A stretch of 64,000 bases of DNA from SZAS-103 sp038316385. Lineage in GTDB: Bacteria; Pseudomonadota; Gammaproteobacteria; Xanthomonadales; Xanthomonadaceae. Where the stretch lies: positions 1 to 64,000 of the forward strand of contig JBBQAN010000005.1 of assembly GCA_038316385.1 (NCBI GenBank), written 5' to 3'. Shown piece by piece: positions 43,655-52,567 of this stretch. A program made the translations under genes and the position numbers. The notes under the pieces were generated by a model. That model searched no databases and was not told where the DNA came from. It saw nothing but the letters and a program-made list of their open reading frames with translations. Each line of letters starts with the position of its first letter. Within the stretch, counting starts at the first letter, position 1.

Positions 43655-45616
43655 ATGAGCATACTAGGACGTTTGTTCTCCGGATCGAAGAAGGCTGCCG
43701 CAACACTCCCGCGCGAGGAAGACGCAACGTCGCCTGATCCTCCTCGAACGATGCCAGGCGGTGTGCTATCGGCGCGACTACGCGAGGACGCAGACGCATT
43801 CATCCTGCGCGGTCAGGAACTGGAGGATGCAGGGGATGCCGTTGCGGCCGAAGTGGACTATCGCAAGGCGCTCTCACTTGCACCGTTCTACGCACGCGCA
43901 CACATCAACCTCGGCAACGCGTTACAAAAACTCGGGCGTCTTCAGGATAGTGCAGCCTCGTTCCGTGATGCCCTCGAACACGATCCTGACTATGTGGGCG
44001 CCCATTTCAATCTCGGCGTACTGCTGATCGAACTCGGCGACACACCCAAAGCGAAGAGTCATCTCGAACGTGCGCTCGAGTTGAACCCCGCGATGCTGGA
44101 TGCGGCGGTCGTTCTCGCGACCGCATACGAGGCTGATGGCGATTTGCATGGAGCGCGCCGACAACTCGAACGTGCGCTTTCCATCGAGCCTCACCATAAC
44201 GGAGCGGCGGCGAATCTGGGTATCCTGCTGTTGGACACAGGCGATCTTGATGCAGCAGATCAACTTCTCCGCAAAGTGTTGCTGGTAGAGCCACCATCGC
44301 TGCAAGCATTGCTGGTACTGGCGCGTTTCGAAATACTAAGCGGTCATGCGGATCGCGCCGAGGCTTCTTATCGCAAGGTGTTGCAGTTGGATCCGCAGAA
44401 TATGGGAGTGTGGAGTTCCTTCCTGTTCTCGCTGAATTTGCGTGAAGTTCTCGATGCAGCGAGCGTGGCGCGCGAGCATCTGACGTTCGGAAAGAAATTC
44501 GGGAGCGGGCACCTGTCGACGCCATCGGGGAAACCGGGTTCGCGTCGCATCCGCGTTGGTTATGTCTCCGGCGACCTGATGAAGCACCCGGTCGCTCTGT
44601 TTCTGCGCCCAATCCTTGCGCTGCATGACCGTATGGGTTTCGAATCATTCTGTTACTACAACGGCCGCGTCCGCGACGAACTCACGATGGATTTGCAGGA
44701 AGCTGCAGATCATTGGAGATCGATCGCTGGTTCCGACGATGCCGCCGTCGCGGATCAGATTCGTGCCGATGGCATCGATCTGCTGGTAGATCTCTCGGGT
44801 CATACGGACCTCAATCGTCTCGGCGTTTTTGCACGCAAGCCGGCACCGGTGCAGGCGACATGGCTCGGCTACCTCAACACGACCGGCTTGCGTGAGATGG
44901 ATTTTCGCATTTGCGACAATTATACCGACCCTGAGGGACAGACCGAGTCGTTGAATAGCGAAACACTCGCGCGGCTTCCCAACAGCCAATGGTGTTACCT
45001 GCCGTATTACGACGTGCCGCTCAGGAATCTTCCCGATGCTGCAGGACGACCGGTCACTTTTGGTTCGTTCAACCAGTTCGTCAAATTGAGCGACTCCTGC
45101 CTCGATGTCTGGGCGACGATCTTGCGCGAGTTGCCCGACGCGCGGTTGAGCGTGCATGGCGTGCCTAGGGGCGCGGTTGCCAATGATTTCCATGAACGAC
45201 TTGAACGGCGGGGAGTGACGCGAGATCGCGTGGAATTGCACGGGCGCATCGGAATACTCGAATATTTCGCTGCCATCCAAAATGTCGATATTGCCTTGGA
45301 TTCGATGCCCTACAACGGCGCAACGACGACGCTGGATACGTTGTGGATGGGTGTGCCTGTTGTCGCGCTGCGCGGCGATCGCACCATCGGTCGCGGCGCT
45401 TACAGCATCGTCAGTGCTGCAGGTCTTTCCGAACTCGTGGCGGAGGAACTTGCGGAATATATCGAGAAGAACATCCGGCTCGCGCGCGACAGTGATGCTA
45501 GGATTGCGCTGCGCAAGTCGCTGCGCGTGCGACTGCAAGGCTCTCCGCTGATGGATACGAAAACGTTTATCAATGATGTCGAGGATTTGTATCGCAGCAT
45601 GTTTGATGGGCGCTGA
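43655..45616 (+). CDS. TPR plus SPINDLY/O-GlcNAc-transferase-like glycosyltransferase (GT41)
   Basis: 653 residues; AAGAGG precedes the ATG. The first ~50 residues are a basic leader. About six TPR repeats cover residues 50-290: 'RAHINLGNALQKLGRLQDSA', 'GAHFNLGVLLIELGDTPKAK', 'AAANLGILLLDTGDLDAADQ', 'ASYRKVLQLDPQNMGVWSSF'. The GT41 catalytic half begins 'RRIRVGYVSGDLMKHPVALF' and continues 'GIDLLVDLSGHTDLNRLGVF', 'PVQATWLGYLNTTGLREMDF', 'VTFGSFNQFVKLSDSCLDVW', 'VDIALDSMPYNGATTTLDTL' and 'GVPVVALRGDRTIGRGAYSI'. It would put a sugar on Ser/Thr of proteins in the cytosol, or on a glycan, as in bacterial flagellin or surface systems. Acceptor unknown. Confidence 0.92.
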   Translation: MSILGRLFSGSKKAAATLPREEDATSPDPPRTMPGGVLSARLREDADAFILRGQELEDAGDAVAAEVDYRKALSLAPFYARAHINLGNALQKLGRLQDSAASFRDALEHDPDYVGAHFNLGVLLIELGDTPKAKSHLERALELNPAMLDAAVVLATAYEADGDLHGARRQLERALSIEPHHNGAAANLGILLLDTGDLDAADQLLRKVLLVEPPSLQALLVLARFEILSGHADRAEASYRKVLQLDPQNMGVWSSFLFSLNLREVLDAASVAREHLTFGKKFGSGHLSTPSGKPGSRRIRVGYVSGDLMKHPVALFLRPILALHDRMGFESFCYYNGRVRDELTMDLQEAADHWRSIAGSDDAAVADQIRADGIDLLVDLSGHTDLNRLGVFARKPAPVQATWLGYLNTTGLREMDFRICDNYTDPEGQTESLNSETLARLPNSQWCYLPYYDVPLRNLPDAAGRPVTFGSFNQFVKLSDSCLDVWATILRELPDARLSVHGVPRGAVANDFHERLERRGVTRDRVELHGRIGILEYFAAIQNVDIALDSMPYNGATTTLDTLWMGVPVVALRGDRTIGRGAYSIVSAAGLSELVAEELAEYIEKNIRLARDSDARIALRKSLRVRLQGSPLMDTKTFINDVEDLYRSMFDGR

Positions 45617-45656
45617 AGATTGCAGGCATCACGCCTGATGTTGCGGATCGGTTGTA

Positions 45657-47723
45657 TCACCAAATCCGCACGCGGTCCGCCGGCGCGACATACAACTTTT
45701 CGCCTGGTTTCACTCCGAACGCGTCGTACCATGCATCGATGTTACGGACGACGCCGTTGACGCGAAACGTACGCGGCGAATGTGGGTCGCTGACGACCTG
45801 CCGGCGGATGGCGTCCTCGGTCAGTTTGCCGCGCCATGCCTGCGCCCAGCCGAGGAACACGCGCTGATCGCCGGTCAATCCGTCGAGCACCGGGGCGGGC
45901 TTGCCTTGCAATGAAGTGTGGTATGCGTCGAGCGCGAGCGTCAGGCCGCCGAGGTCGGCGATGTTCTCGCCCATCGTCAGCTCGCCGTTGATGTGAACGC
46001 TAGGCAGCGGCTCGAACGCGGAATATTGCGCACCGAGTTTTTTCGCGCGCGCCTCGAAGGCCTTCGCGTCGGCGGCTGTCCACCAGTCGCGCAGCGCGCC
46101 GTCAGCGTCGATCTTGCGGCCTTCGTCGTCGAAACCGTGGGTGAGCTCGTGTCCGATGATGCCGCCGACCGCGCCATAGTTCATCGCTGCGTCCGCATTT
46201 GGATCGAACACCGGCGGTTGCAGGATGCCGGCGGGGAACACGATGTCGCGCAGCGAGCCGTTGTAGGCGTCGTTGGTCTGCGGTGTCATTGACCAATCGC
46301 TGCGATCGACCGCGCCGTTCAAGCGCCCGACGTAAAACTGGTTGTCGGCAGCCGCCGCGCGCAACACGTTGCCGATCAGGTCGTCGTCGCGCACGACGAC
46401 GCTGGAGTAAACGCGCGGATGATCTGGATAGCCGACCTTGATCGTGTAAGTCTCGAGTTTTTTCAGCGCCTGCTTTTTCGTTTCAGAACTCATCCAGTCG
46501 AGCTTCTCGATGCGCGCGTGGTAGGCGGATTTCACGTTCGCGACGAGTTCCTCGATCTTCGCCTTCGACTCCGGCGGGAAATAGTGCGCAGTGTAGATCT
46601 GGCCGACGCCCCAGCTCAGGTTGCCGAAGCAATCCACGCGCTCGCCAAACCCGCAATCACCGCCGGACACCGCATGCACGCCACGCTTCCAGCGCGCGGC
46701 CTGTTCCTTCTGGCCGGACAGCGTCTTGTTGCGCATCTCGAAATACGCATCGGCAAATGGTTTGGACAGATAGAACGCGGCGTTGTCGGCGATGTGCGCG
46801 GCGTGCCATGCCTTGATTGTTTCGATTGGTGTTTGCGCGTACACCGCAGCAAGTTTCGGGAACGCGGATTTCTCGCCGACCACGATGCGTTGCAGGTCGC
46901 CGAGCTGCGCTTCTTTCAGGAATTGCGACCACGCGAATGCGGGCGCGAGTCTTTGCAGTTCGGCGATCGTCATCGGGTTGTAGGTCGCGACCGGATCGCG
47001 TTGCTCGACCTTGCTCCAGCTCGCATCGGCAATCTTCGTCTCGAATGCGATGACATCCTTCGCAGCGGCATCGGAATGTTCCCAGCCGTCAAGCGACAGC
47101 AACTTCCCTACGTAGGCTTCGTACGCGCTTTTCTGCACCGCGAAAGCGGGCTTGAGATAGTAGTCGCGGTCGGGCAGTCCGAGGCCGCCCTGACCGATAT
47201 ACACGGCGTAGTGTTTCGGGTCTTTCAGATCGACGTCGATAAAAGTGTTGAATAGCGTACCCTCGAAATCGCTGTTGTCGCGGCCCATCAACGCGGCCAG
47301 TTCGTCGCGCGTTTTCGCGCTGCGCACGGCATCGAGTTGCGGTGCGATCGCCTTGACGCCGAGCGCTTCGATGCGCGTCTCGTTCATGAAGGATTTGTAG
47401 AACGCGCCGACCTTGTCTTCCAGCGTCACCGGCTCGTGCGAAGTGCGCGTGGTGGCGGCTTCCATCATGTCGTGCAGGCGTTGCTCGGTGCGATCGGTCA
47501 TCGCCAGGCGCAGCGATACCGCAGATTTGTCGGCGGGAATTTCCATCCGATCGACCCAGGCGCCGTTCGCATATCGAAAAAAATCGTCACCGGGCTTGGT
47601 AGCCATGCTCGCGCCATCAGCGTCGAAACCCCAAGCCCCATACTGCGGTTTGTTGTCAGCCGCATGCACGGCGCCCGCAATCAGTGCGACCAAGCATGCC
47701 GAAGCAAGAATCCTGCTGTTCAT
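45657..47723 (-). CDS. Exported M13-family (PepO-like) zinc metallopeptidase
   Basis: 688 residues with signal peptide MNSRILASACLVALIAGAVH, cut near AAD. The zinc motif is 'VGGIIGHELTHGFDDEGRKI' (HExxH near residue 525). The third zinc ligand is in 'GENIADLGGLTLALDAYHTS', and 'NAYYNPSLRDIVFPAGILQPP'-type text is seen as 'DAYNGSLRDIVFPAGILQPP'. The N-terminal part ('KPGDDFFRYANGAWVDRMEI') is the M13 lid domain. It degrades small peptides in the periplasm. An upstream in-frame extension is not family-like. Confidence 0.95.
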   Translation of the reverse strand: MNSRILASACLVALIAGAVHAADNKPQYGAWGFDADGASMATKPGDDFFRYANGAWVDRMEIPADKSAVSLRLAMTDRTEQRLHDMMEAATTRTSHEPVTLEDKVGAFYKSFMNETRIEALGVKAIAPQLDAVRSAKTRDELAALMGRDNSDFEGTLFNTFIDVDLKDPKHYAVYIGQGGLGLPDRDYYLKPAFAVQKSAYEAYVGKLLSLDGWEHSDAAAKDVIAFETKIADASWSKVEQRDPVATYNPMTIAELQRLAPAFAWSQFLKEAQLGDLQRIVVGEKSAFPKLAAVYAQTPIETIKAWHAAHIADNAAFYLSKPFADAYFEMRNKTLSGQKEQAARWKRGVHAVSGGDCGFGERVDCFGNLSWGVGQIYTAHYFPPESKAKIEELVANVKSAYHARIEKLDWMSSETKKQALKKLETYTIKVGYPDHPRVYSSVVVRDDDLIGNVLRAAAADNQFYVGRLNGAVDRSDWSMTPQTNDAYNGSLRDIVFPAGILQPPVFDPNADAAMNYGAVGGIIGHELTHGFDDEGRKIDADGALRDWWTAADAKAFEARAKKLGAQYSAFEPLPSVHINGELTMGENIADLGGLTLALDAYHTSLQGKPAPVLDGLTGDQRVFLGWAQAWRGKLTEDAIRRQVVSDPHSPRTFRVNGVVRNIDAWYDAFGVKPGEKLYVAPADRVRIW

Positions 47724-47796
47724 GGCGACCTCGATAGGCAACGGCACGACTCGTAATCTTCGCATGATTCCGACGCCTGATCGACGGAGAACGCAA

Positions 47797-48102
47797 ATGG
47801 ATCTAGTCCCATCACAGCGCGCCGCTTCCGAAGTTCCCGCGCGCCGCATCGGCATCGTCGCGCGGATCGGCCGCGAGGAATTTGCGGTCATACTGCCTGG
47901 ACGCCGTGACGAAGACCGGTTGCACTGCGAATCGATGCGCGCGTCGGTTGAGGTGTTGCCGAAGGAGATACCATTGGCTGAGAGTATCGGCATCGCCCAG
48001 TTCCGCGCGGGCGACAAGGTCAGCTATCTGTATGCGTGCGGGGATAAAGCGTTGCATGCAGCCAAGCGCGTCGGAGTGAATCGGGTCGCGACGATCGAAT
48101 AA
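47797..48102 (+). CDS. Truncated, degenerate GGDEF-domain protein
   Basis: 101 residues; CGGAGAA precedes the ATG. 'GIVARIGREEFAVILPGRRD' corresponds to the active-site loop of diguanylate cyclases, but GG(D/E)EF is GREEF, so the first glycine is kept and the second is Arg. 'PLAESIGIAQFRAGDKVSYL' and 'GDKALHAAKRVGVNRVATIE' are the last strands and helix of the fold. The N-terminal half of the domain is absent, so cyclase activity is unlikely. The good ribosome site leaves open that it is made as a small c-di-GMP-unrelated protein. Confidence 0.6.
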   Translation: MDLVPSQRAASEVPARRIGIVARIGREEFAVILPGRRDEDRLHCESMRASVEVLPKEIPLAESIGIAQFRAGDKVSYLYACGDKALHAAKRVGVNRVATIE

Positions 48103-48134
48103 CGGCATCAACTTGGCAGCAGGACAATGCAGCG

Positions 48135-48611
48135 ATGAACGAACCCTCAGCACCCGACGATTTCTGGTTCGACGATTTGCGCGTCGGCCAACGTTTCGTG
48201 ACCGCTACGCATACGATTACCGCAGCGGAAATCAAGGCATTTGCGGCGGCATACGATCCCCAACCTTTCCATCTCCACGATGTGCTTGCGCGAAATACCC
48301 TGTTCGGCGGATTGGCAGCGAGTGGCTGGCACACCGCTGCGCTCACGATGCGGCTGCTGGTCGATATGAGCATCCCGGCAGGCGGCTTGATCGGAGCCAG
48401 CGGCGAGCTGTCATGGCCGCTCCCGACGCGTCCCGGCGATACCTTGCAGGTGGTCAGTGAAGTGCTCGATGTGCGGCCATCGCGTTCGCGCAACGATCGC
48501 GGTTCGGTGGTGATGCGCAATGAAACGCGCAACCAGAACGATCAGATCGTTCAATTGTTCATCGTGAAAACGATCGTATTCAAACGGTCGGAGCAGAACC
48601 GCAACGTCTGA
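48135..48611 (+). CDS. MaoC-like dehydratase
   Basis: 158 residues, hot-dog fold. 'DDLRVGQRFVTATHTITAAE', 'IKAFAAAYDPQPFHLHDVLA', 'TLFGGLAASGWHTAALTMRL' and 'WPLPTRPGDTLQVVSEVLDV' are MaoC family; the Asp-x5-His pair (D in AYDPQPFH) forms the hydratase site. It probably hydrates an enoyl-CoA, substrate unknown. A large hairpin follows its stop. Confidence 0.93.
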   Translation: MNEPSAPDDFWFDDLRVGQRFVTATHTITAAEIKAFAAAYDPQPFHLHDVLARNTLFGGLAASGWHTAALTMRLLVDMSIPAGGLIGASGELSWPLPTRPGDTLQVVSEVLDVRPSRSRNDRGSVVMRNETRNQNDQIVQLFIVKTIVFKRSEQNRNV

Positions 48612-48613
48612 AA

Positions 48614-48643
48614 GCAGTCAGGCGACTATTTTCGCCTGTCTGC
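48614..48643. terminator. Hairpin between convergent MaoC and CsbD genes
   Basis: Arms of twelve bases with one mismatch (GCAGTCAGGCGA / TCGCCTGTCTGC) enclose a six-base loop. It lies just past the MaoC stop and 28 bases past the convergent CsbD stop, so it could end both transcripts. There is no strong T run. Confidence 0.6.
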
Positions 48644-48670
48644 CATTATCGAATCGACTGACCGATTCTG

Positions 48671-48859
48671 CTATAGATTCTTGCGGATATCGGCGCGCAC
48701 CTTGTCGGCCGCCTTGCCGATCGCGTTCTGCACTTTGCCAATGTTCTTCTCGATGTTGCCGCCCACTTCTCTGGATTTGTTGCCGGTGACCTTGCCAGCG
48801 GCTTCCTTGACGGCGCCCTTGATCTCGGTCTTGGTTCCGTCCACGCGATTCTTGTCCAT
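48671..48859 (-). CDS. CsbD family stress protein
   Basis: 62 residues. 'DKNRVDGTKTEIKGAVKEAA', 'GKVTGNKSREVGGNIEKNIG' and 'KVQNAIGKAADKVRADIRKN' are the CsbD pattern: a small, charged, likely partly disordered protein induced in general stress. AAAAGGAGAT precedes the ATG, a strong site. Confidence 0.95.
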   Translation of the reverse strand: MDKNRVDGTKTEIKGAVKEAAGKVTGNKSREVGGNIEKNIGKVQNAIGKAADKVRADIRKNL

Positions 48860-48963
48860 GAATCGGATCTCCTTTTGCCCGCAGGATTGCAGGAAGATGA
48901 GCTATAGCTCCCCGATCCTTAGTGGACAGTGAACTCTACGCCCCATGGCAAAGCTCACGCGGC

Positions 48964-50322
48964 TCACGCTGTGCCCGCTGCGGGCACTGCTGCCAATCGG
49001 CGCTGGAATTGCCCGCGCAGCAGCCACAGGCTGGTGCAGGCCTGGAGGGCGACGGTCGCGACCGACAGGTACCAGAGGTGCTCGAGTTTCAGGCCGGGCC
49101 GGCTTGCGAGCCAGAGCGCGGGGCAGGCGTAGGTAATCAGGCGTGATGCGCTGCTGAGCAACGAAGGAACGGTATTGCCGAGCGCCTGGAAGATTCCCGA
49201 ACAGGTGAAGATGATGCCGGATGCAACGAAATTCCACGAGATGATGTGAAGGAACTGCGCACCAACCGCGATCACCGCCGGATCGCCGGTGAAGAAGTGC
49301 ACGAACCATTCCGGTCGCCACTGGCACATCAGGGTCAGCATCAGCATCAGCACGCTGCTGATCAATGCGGCCGCGCGGAAGGTTTGGCGCACGCGGTGAT
49401 GGTGGCCGGCGCCGACATTCTGTCCGGCAATGGGCGCGGTCGCGAACGCAATCGCCATCGCCGGCAGGAAGATCGCCTGCATCACTCGCGAGCCAATGCC
49501 GTAGCCCGCCTGCGCCGACGCTCCGAAATCGCGGATGATGAAATAGATCACGCCCAGCAGAATGAACATGATCGCAAACTCGCCGCCCGCCGGCAGACCA
49601 ATGCCGAGAATGCGTTTCCAGATCGCAATGCGCGCGTGCATCCGCGTCGTATCGAAACCGACGTATTTTTCCAGCCGCACGAAATAGAACGACAGCATCA
49701 CCACGCCAGCCGCGACTGCCAACGAGGTTGCCAGACCTGCGCCCGCGACGCCGAGCGGGTGGCCGGTTGCCCAGCCTGCAATCAGGATCGGCGCGAGCAA
49801 GGCGTTGATCAGCACCGTCACCATCTGCACGATCATGCCGGGTGTCGTGATGCCGGTGCCGCGCAAGGCCGAGGCCATCGTGATGATCGCGAATTGCAAA
49901 GCGAGTCCTGGCAGATACCAGCGCAGATAAGTGGTGCCTGCCGCGATCGTTGCCGCATTCGCGCCGAGCTTCTGCATGTACAAACCGGACAGTGCATAGC
50001 CCGCTGCCAGCGTGATCGCAGCGCAGAGCGCAGCCAGCAGCAGACTTTGGTTGAACACGAGATTCGCGTCGGCTTGATCCTTGCGCCCCACGGCCTGTGC
50101 GATCAGGGTGACCGTGCCCACGCCGAGTACCTGGGTCAGCGCCATCACAATGAAAGACACATTGCCCGCCGCGCTCACGCCCGCGATCGCATCCTTGCCA
50201 AGGCGCGAGACGAAATACAGATCGACGAGCACGTACATGGTCTGGAAGAACATGCCCATCGCAATCGGCATCGCCATGCGAAGGACATGTTTCGGAATCG
50301 AGCCTGTGGTGAGGTCTTGCAT
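48964..50322 (-). CDS. MATE family efflux transporter
   Basis: 452 residues with twelve membrane segments. 'GSIPKHVLRMAMPIAMGMFF', 'VLVDLYFVSRLGKDAIAGVS', 'VGTVTLIAQAVGRKDQADAN', 'GLPAGGEFAIMFILLGVIYF' and 'AFATAPIAGQNVGAGHHHRV' are MATE/NorM features. It exports drugs or organic cations using Na+ or H+. Specificity cannot be told. It is divergent from the transglycosylase gene, 127 bases between starts. Confidence 0.94.
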   Translation of the reverse strand: MQDLTTGSIPKHVLRMAMPIAMGMFFQTMYVLVDLYFVSRLGKDAIAGVSAAGNVSFIVMALTQVLGVGTVTLIAQAVGRKDQADANLVFNQSLLLAALCAAITLAAGYALSGLYMQKLGANAATIAAGTTYLRWYLPGLALQFAIITMASALRGTGITTPGMIVQMVTVLINALLAPILIAGWATGHPLGVAGAGLATSLAVAAGVVMLSFYFVRLEKYVGFDTTRMHARIAIWKRILGIGLPAGGEFAIMFILLGVIYFIIRDFGASAQAGYGIGSRVMQAIFLPAMAIAFATAPIAGQNVGAGHHHRVRQTFRAAALISSVLMLMLTLMCQWRPEWFVHFFTGDPAVIAVGAQFLHIISWNFVASGIIFTCSGIFQALGNTVPSLLSSASRLITYACPALWLASRPGLKLEHLWYLSVATVALQACTSLWLLRGQFQRRLAAVPAAGTA

Positions 50323-50449
50323 GCTGCTGCCTTGCGATCGGGTTGGCGGACGTTAGCGCAAGCATGCGTACGGCGCCATTGACCATTGTCACGTGTTGCC
50401 TTGCGACCACGATCGGTCGCCGACAGAGGCATCCCGCTAAGATAGCGAC

Positions 50450-51229
50450 ATGGGAACGGATTTTCGCATGTTGATCGTTACCGTTGCTTTGACGTGCGTG
50501 CCGGTCGCGCATGCGCGCACGGTGTACCGTTGCCTGCGCGATGGCGCTGTAAGTTTGGCGACGGCTCCCGAGCCTGGCTCGCATTGCGAAGCGAAGCAGA
50601 TCGACGACAACGCGGCGGTCGTGCCGAACCTGTGGGGCATCAACGGCAAACAGAGCGGCGCGTTGTACGCGCGCGTACAGGACGGCTTGACGGTGTACAG
50701 CACGCGCAATCTGCCGGGCTCGGTGCGCCTGATGGCGTTCACCGTCACCCCGCCGCCGGGTGCGACCGCGCATTCGGGACTGGGTGCGATGGGGCCGCCG
50801 CAGCCAGCCGTGGATTCGGCGATTTTTCATGCGGCGGCGCGCGCGAACGGTCTCGAGGATGCGTGGCTGCGCGCGATCGCGCACGCGGAAAGCGGCATGC
50901 AGGCCGACGCGGTGTCGCCGAAGGGCGCGCAGGGCATCATGCAACTGATGCCGGAAACTACCTTGCGGTATCGCGTGCAGGATCCGTTCTCGCCAACCCA
51001 GGCGATCCAGGGCGGCGCGAAATACCTCGGCGAACTGCTGCGTCGTTACAGGGGCGATCGCCAGCTCGCCGCAGCCGCTTATAATGCGGGGATCGGCGCA
51101 GTCGCGCGCTACAACGGCATACCGCCGTACGCCGAAACCCAGGCGTATGTGCTCAAGGTCGAGGCGCTGTATCGGTTGTATCGGACTGCATTGGCGGCCG
51201 CGCGGCCGCTCCGGGGTTCGCGGCATTGA
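50450..51229 (+). CDS. Exported lytic transglycosylase (SLT domain)
   Basis: 259 residues. Signal-like N-terminus (MLIVTVALTCVPVAHA) and a short Cys-rich DUF4124-like stretch. The SLT domain has 'LRAIAHAESGMQADAVSPKG' with catalytic Glu147, 'QGIMQLMPETTLRYRVQDPF' and 'AAAAYNAGIGAVARYNGIPP'. It cleaves peptidoglycan glycan strands in the periplasm. The ATG six residues upstream of MLIV was kept as the start. Confidence 0.94.
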   Translation: MGTDFRMLIVTVALTCVPVAHARTVYRCLRDGAVSLATAPEPGSHCEAKQIDDNAAVVPNLWGINGKQSGALYARVQDGLTVYSTRNLPGSVRLMAFTVTPPPGATAHSGLGAMGPPQPAVDSAIFHAAARANGLEDAWLRAIAHAESGMQADAVSPKGAQGIMQLMPETTLRYRVQDPFSPTQAIQGGAKYLGELLRRYRGDRQLAAAAYNAGIGAVARYNGIPPYAETQAYVLKVEALYRLYRTALAAARPLRGSRH

Positions 51230-51436
51230 TGGTGGTGCAGCGCAGGTTGCGGGAGCTGGCGGCCTGTTCATCTGAAGCCAAAGAGCTTTCTTTTACAATA
51301 GGCGATAGGGCCGCCGAGTCTTGATGACCCGATGGCATTCGGCGGATTCCCACAGATTTCCTGAACATGGCCTGCGCGACATTCAGTCCATGCGTACTTG
51401 AACCACCACTATTATCGGACGTGATGGAATCCTTGA

Positions 51437-52567
51437 ATGGCGCTGCATATCGCTGACATCACCATGTTTTACGCCCCGGCCAGCGGCGGCGTGCGGACGT
51501 ATCTGGAAGCGAAAGCCGACTGGCTCCGCGCGCGGCCGCAGATGCGTTACAGCATGCTGGTTCCGGGCGATGAGATCGGCAACGACGGCACCATCCACAC
51601 GCTACCGGCGCCGCGCATTCCGTGGGGCAACGGCTACAAATTCCCGTTTTCACTCAAGGCTTGGGTCGCGACCCTCGTCGCGCTCAAGCCCGACGTCATC
51701 GAGGCGCAGGATCCGTACGCGCCCGCGTGGGCTGCCGTGCAAGCCGGGGCGCGACTCGGCGTGCCGGTGATCGGTTATTACCACTCGGATCTGCCGCGTC
51801 TGGTCGCCAGCCGGGTCGGCCGCTGGACCGACATCATCCTCGACAACTACGTGGCGAATCTGTTTCGACGCTTTGATCGCGTGCTGGTGCCGAGCCGCGT
51901 GATGGCCGACAAACTGGCTCGCCTGCGCGTGCCGAACGTGCACGTGCAGCCGCTCGGGGTCGATCTGCACCGGTTTCATCCGATGCGCAAGGATCTGCGC
52001 ATGCGCCAGCGCCTCGGGATTCCGGAATCTGCGTGTCTGTTGATTTTCGCCGGTCGCGGTTCGCACGAAAAACATGTGCCGGTGTTGTTGAAGGCGATGC
52101 AGTTGCTTGGCAAGGATTACCGACTGTTGCTGGTCGGCAGCCACATGCCGACGCGCTATCCCGACAACGTGCATGTGATCGATCATTTCGTGCCGAAGGA
52201 TGAACTCGCGGGTATGCTCGCCGCCTGCGATGCGCTGGTTCACGCGGGCGATCGCGAAACCTTCGGTCTGGTCGTACTTGAAGCGATGGCCTCGGGGATT
52301 CCGGTCATTGGAGTGGATCGCGGAGCAGTCGCGGAACTGGTGGCGCCCGATTGCGGACGCCTTGCACGCGCTGGCGATGCCCGCGCATTCGCCGCTGCCG
52401 TACGCGAGGTGTTCGCGAACGATCCTGTCGCGATGGGCCGCAACGGCCGGCGTCGCGTCGAAACGACCTATGGCTGGAATGGGGTGATGGCTGGACTGAT
52501 GCGGCATTACGAAACACTGACAGGTATCGCCGCCGAGGAACCGCAACGTGTCGCCGCAGCCGGCTAG
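51437..52567 (+). CDS. GT4 family glycosyltransferase
   Basis: 376 residues, GT-B fold. 'DITMFYAPASGGVRTYLEAK' is the N-terminal acceptor side; 'VIGYYHSDLPRLVASRVGRW', 'VHVQPLGVDLHRFHPMRKDL' and 'LIFAGRGSHEKHVPVLLKAM' are conserved. The donor site is 'ETFGLVVLEAMASGIPVIGV' (E-x7-E). Its last 20 bases overlap the deacetylase gene, so they are translated together. The acceptor is probably a membrane lipid (inferred from the neighbours). Confidence 0.93.
   Translation: MALHIADITMFYAPASGGVRTYLEAKADWLRARPQMRYSMLVPGDEIGNDGTIHTLPAPRIPWGNGYKFPFSLKAWVATLVALKPDVIEAQDPYAPAWAAVQAGARLGVPVIGYYHSDLPRLVASRVGRWTDIILDNYVANLFRRFDRVLVPSRVMADKLARLRVPNVHVQPLGVDLHRFHPMRKDLRMRQRLGIPESACLLIFAGRGSHEKHVPVLLKAMQLLGKDYRLLLVGSHMPTRYPDNVHVIDHFVPKDELAGMLAACDALVHAGDRETFGLVVLEAMASGIPVIGVDRGAVAELVAPDCGRLARAGDARAFAAAVREVFANDPVAMGRNGRRRVETTYGWNGVMAGLMRHYETLTGIAAEEPQRVAAAG

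Noticed and set aside
48902..51271. A 789-codon minus-strand frame across the MATE and transglycosylase genes
   Set aside because: It spans two well-supported genes in other frames and has Arg/His-rich text with no domain.
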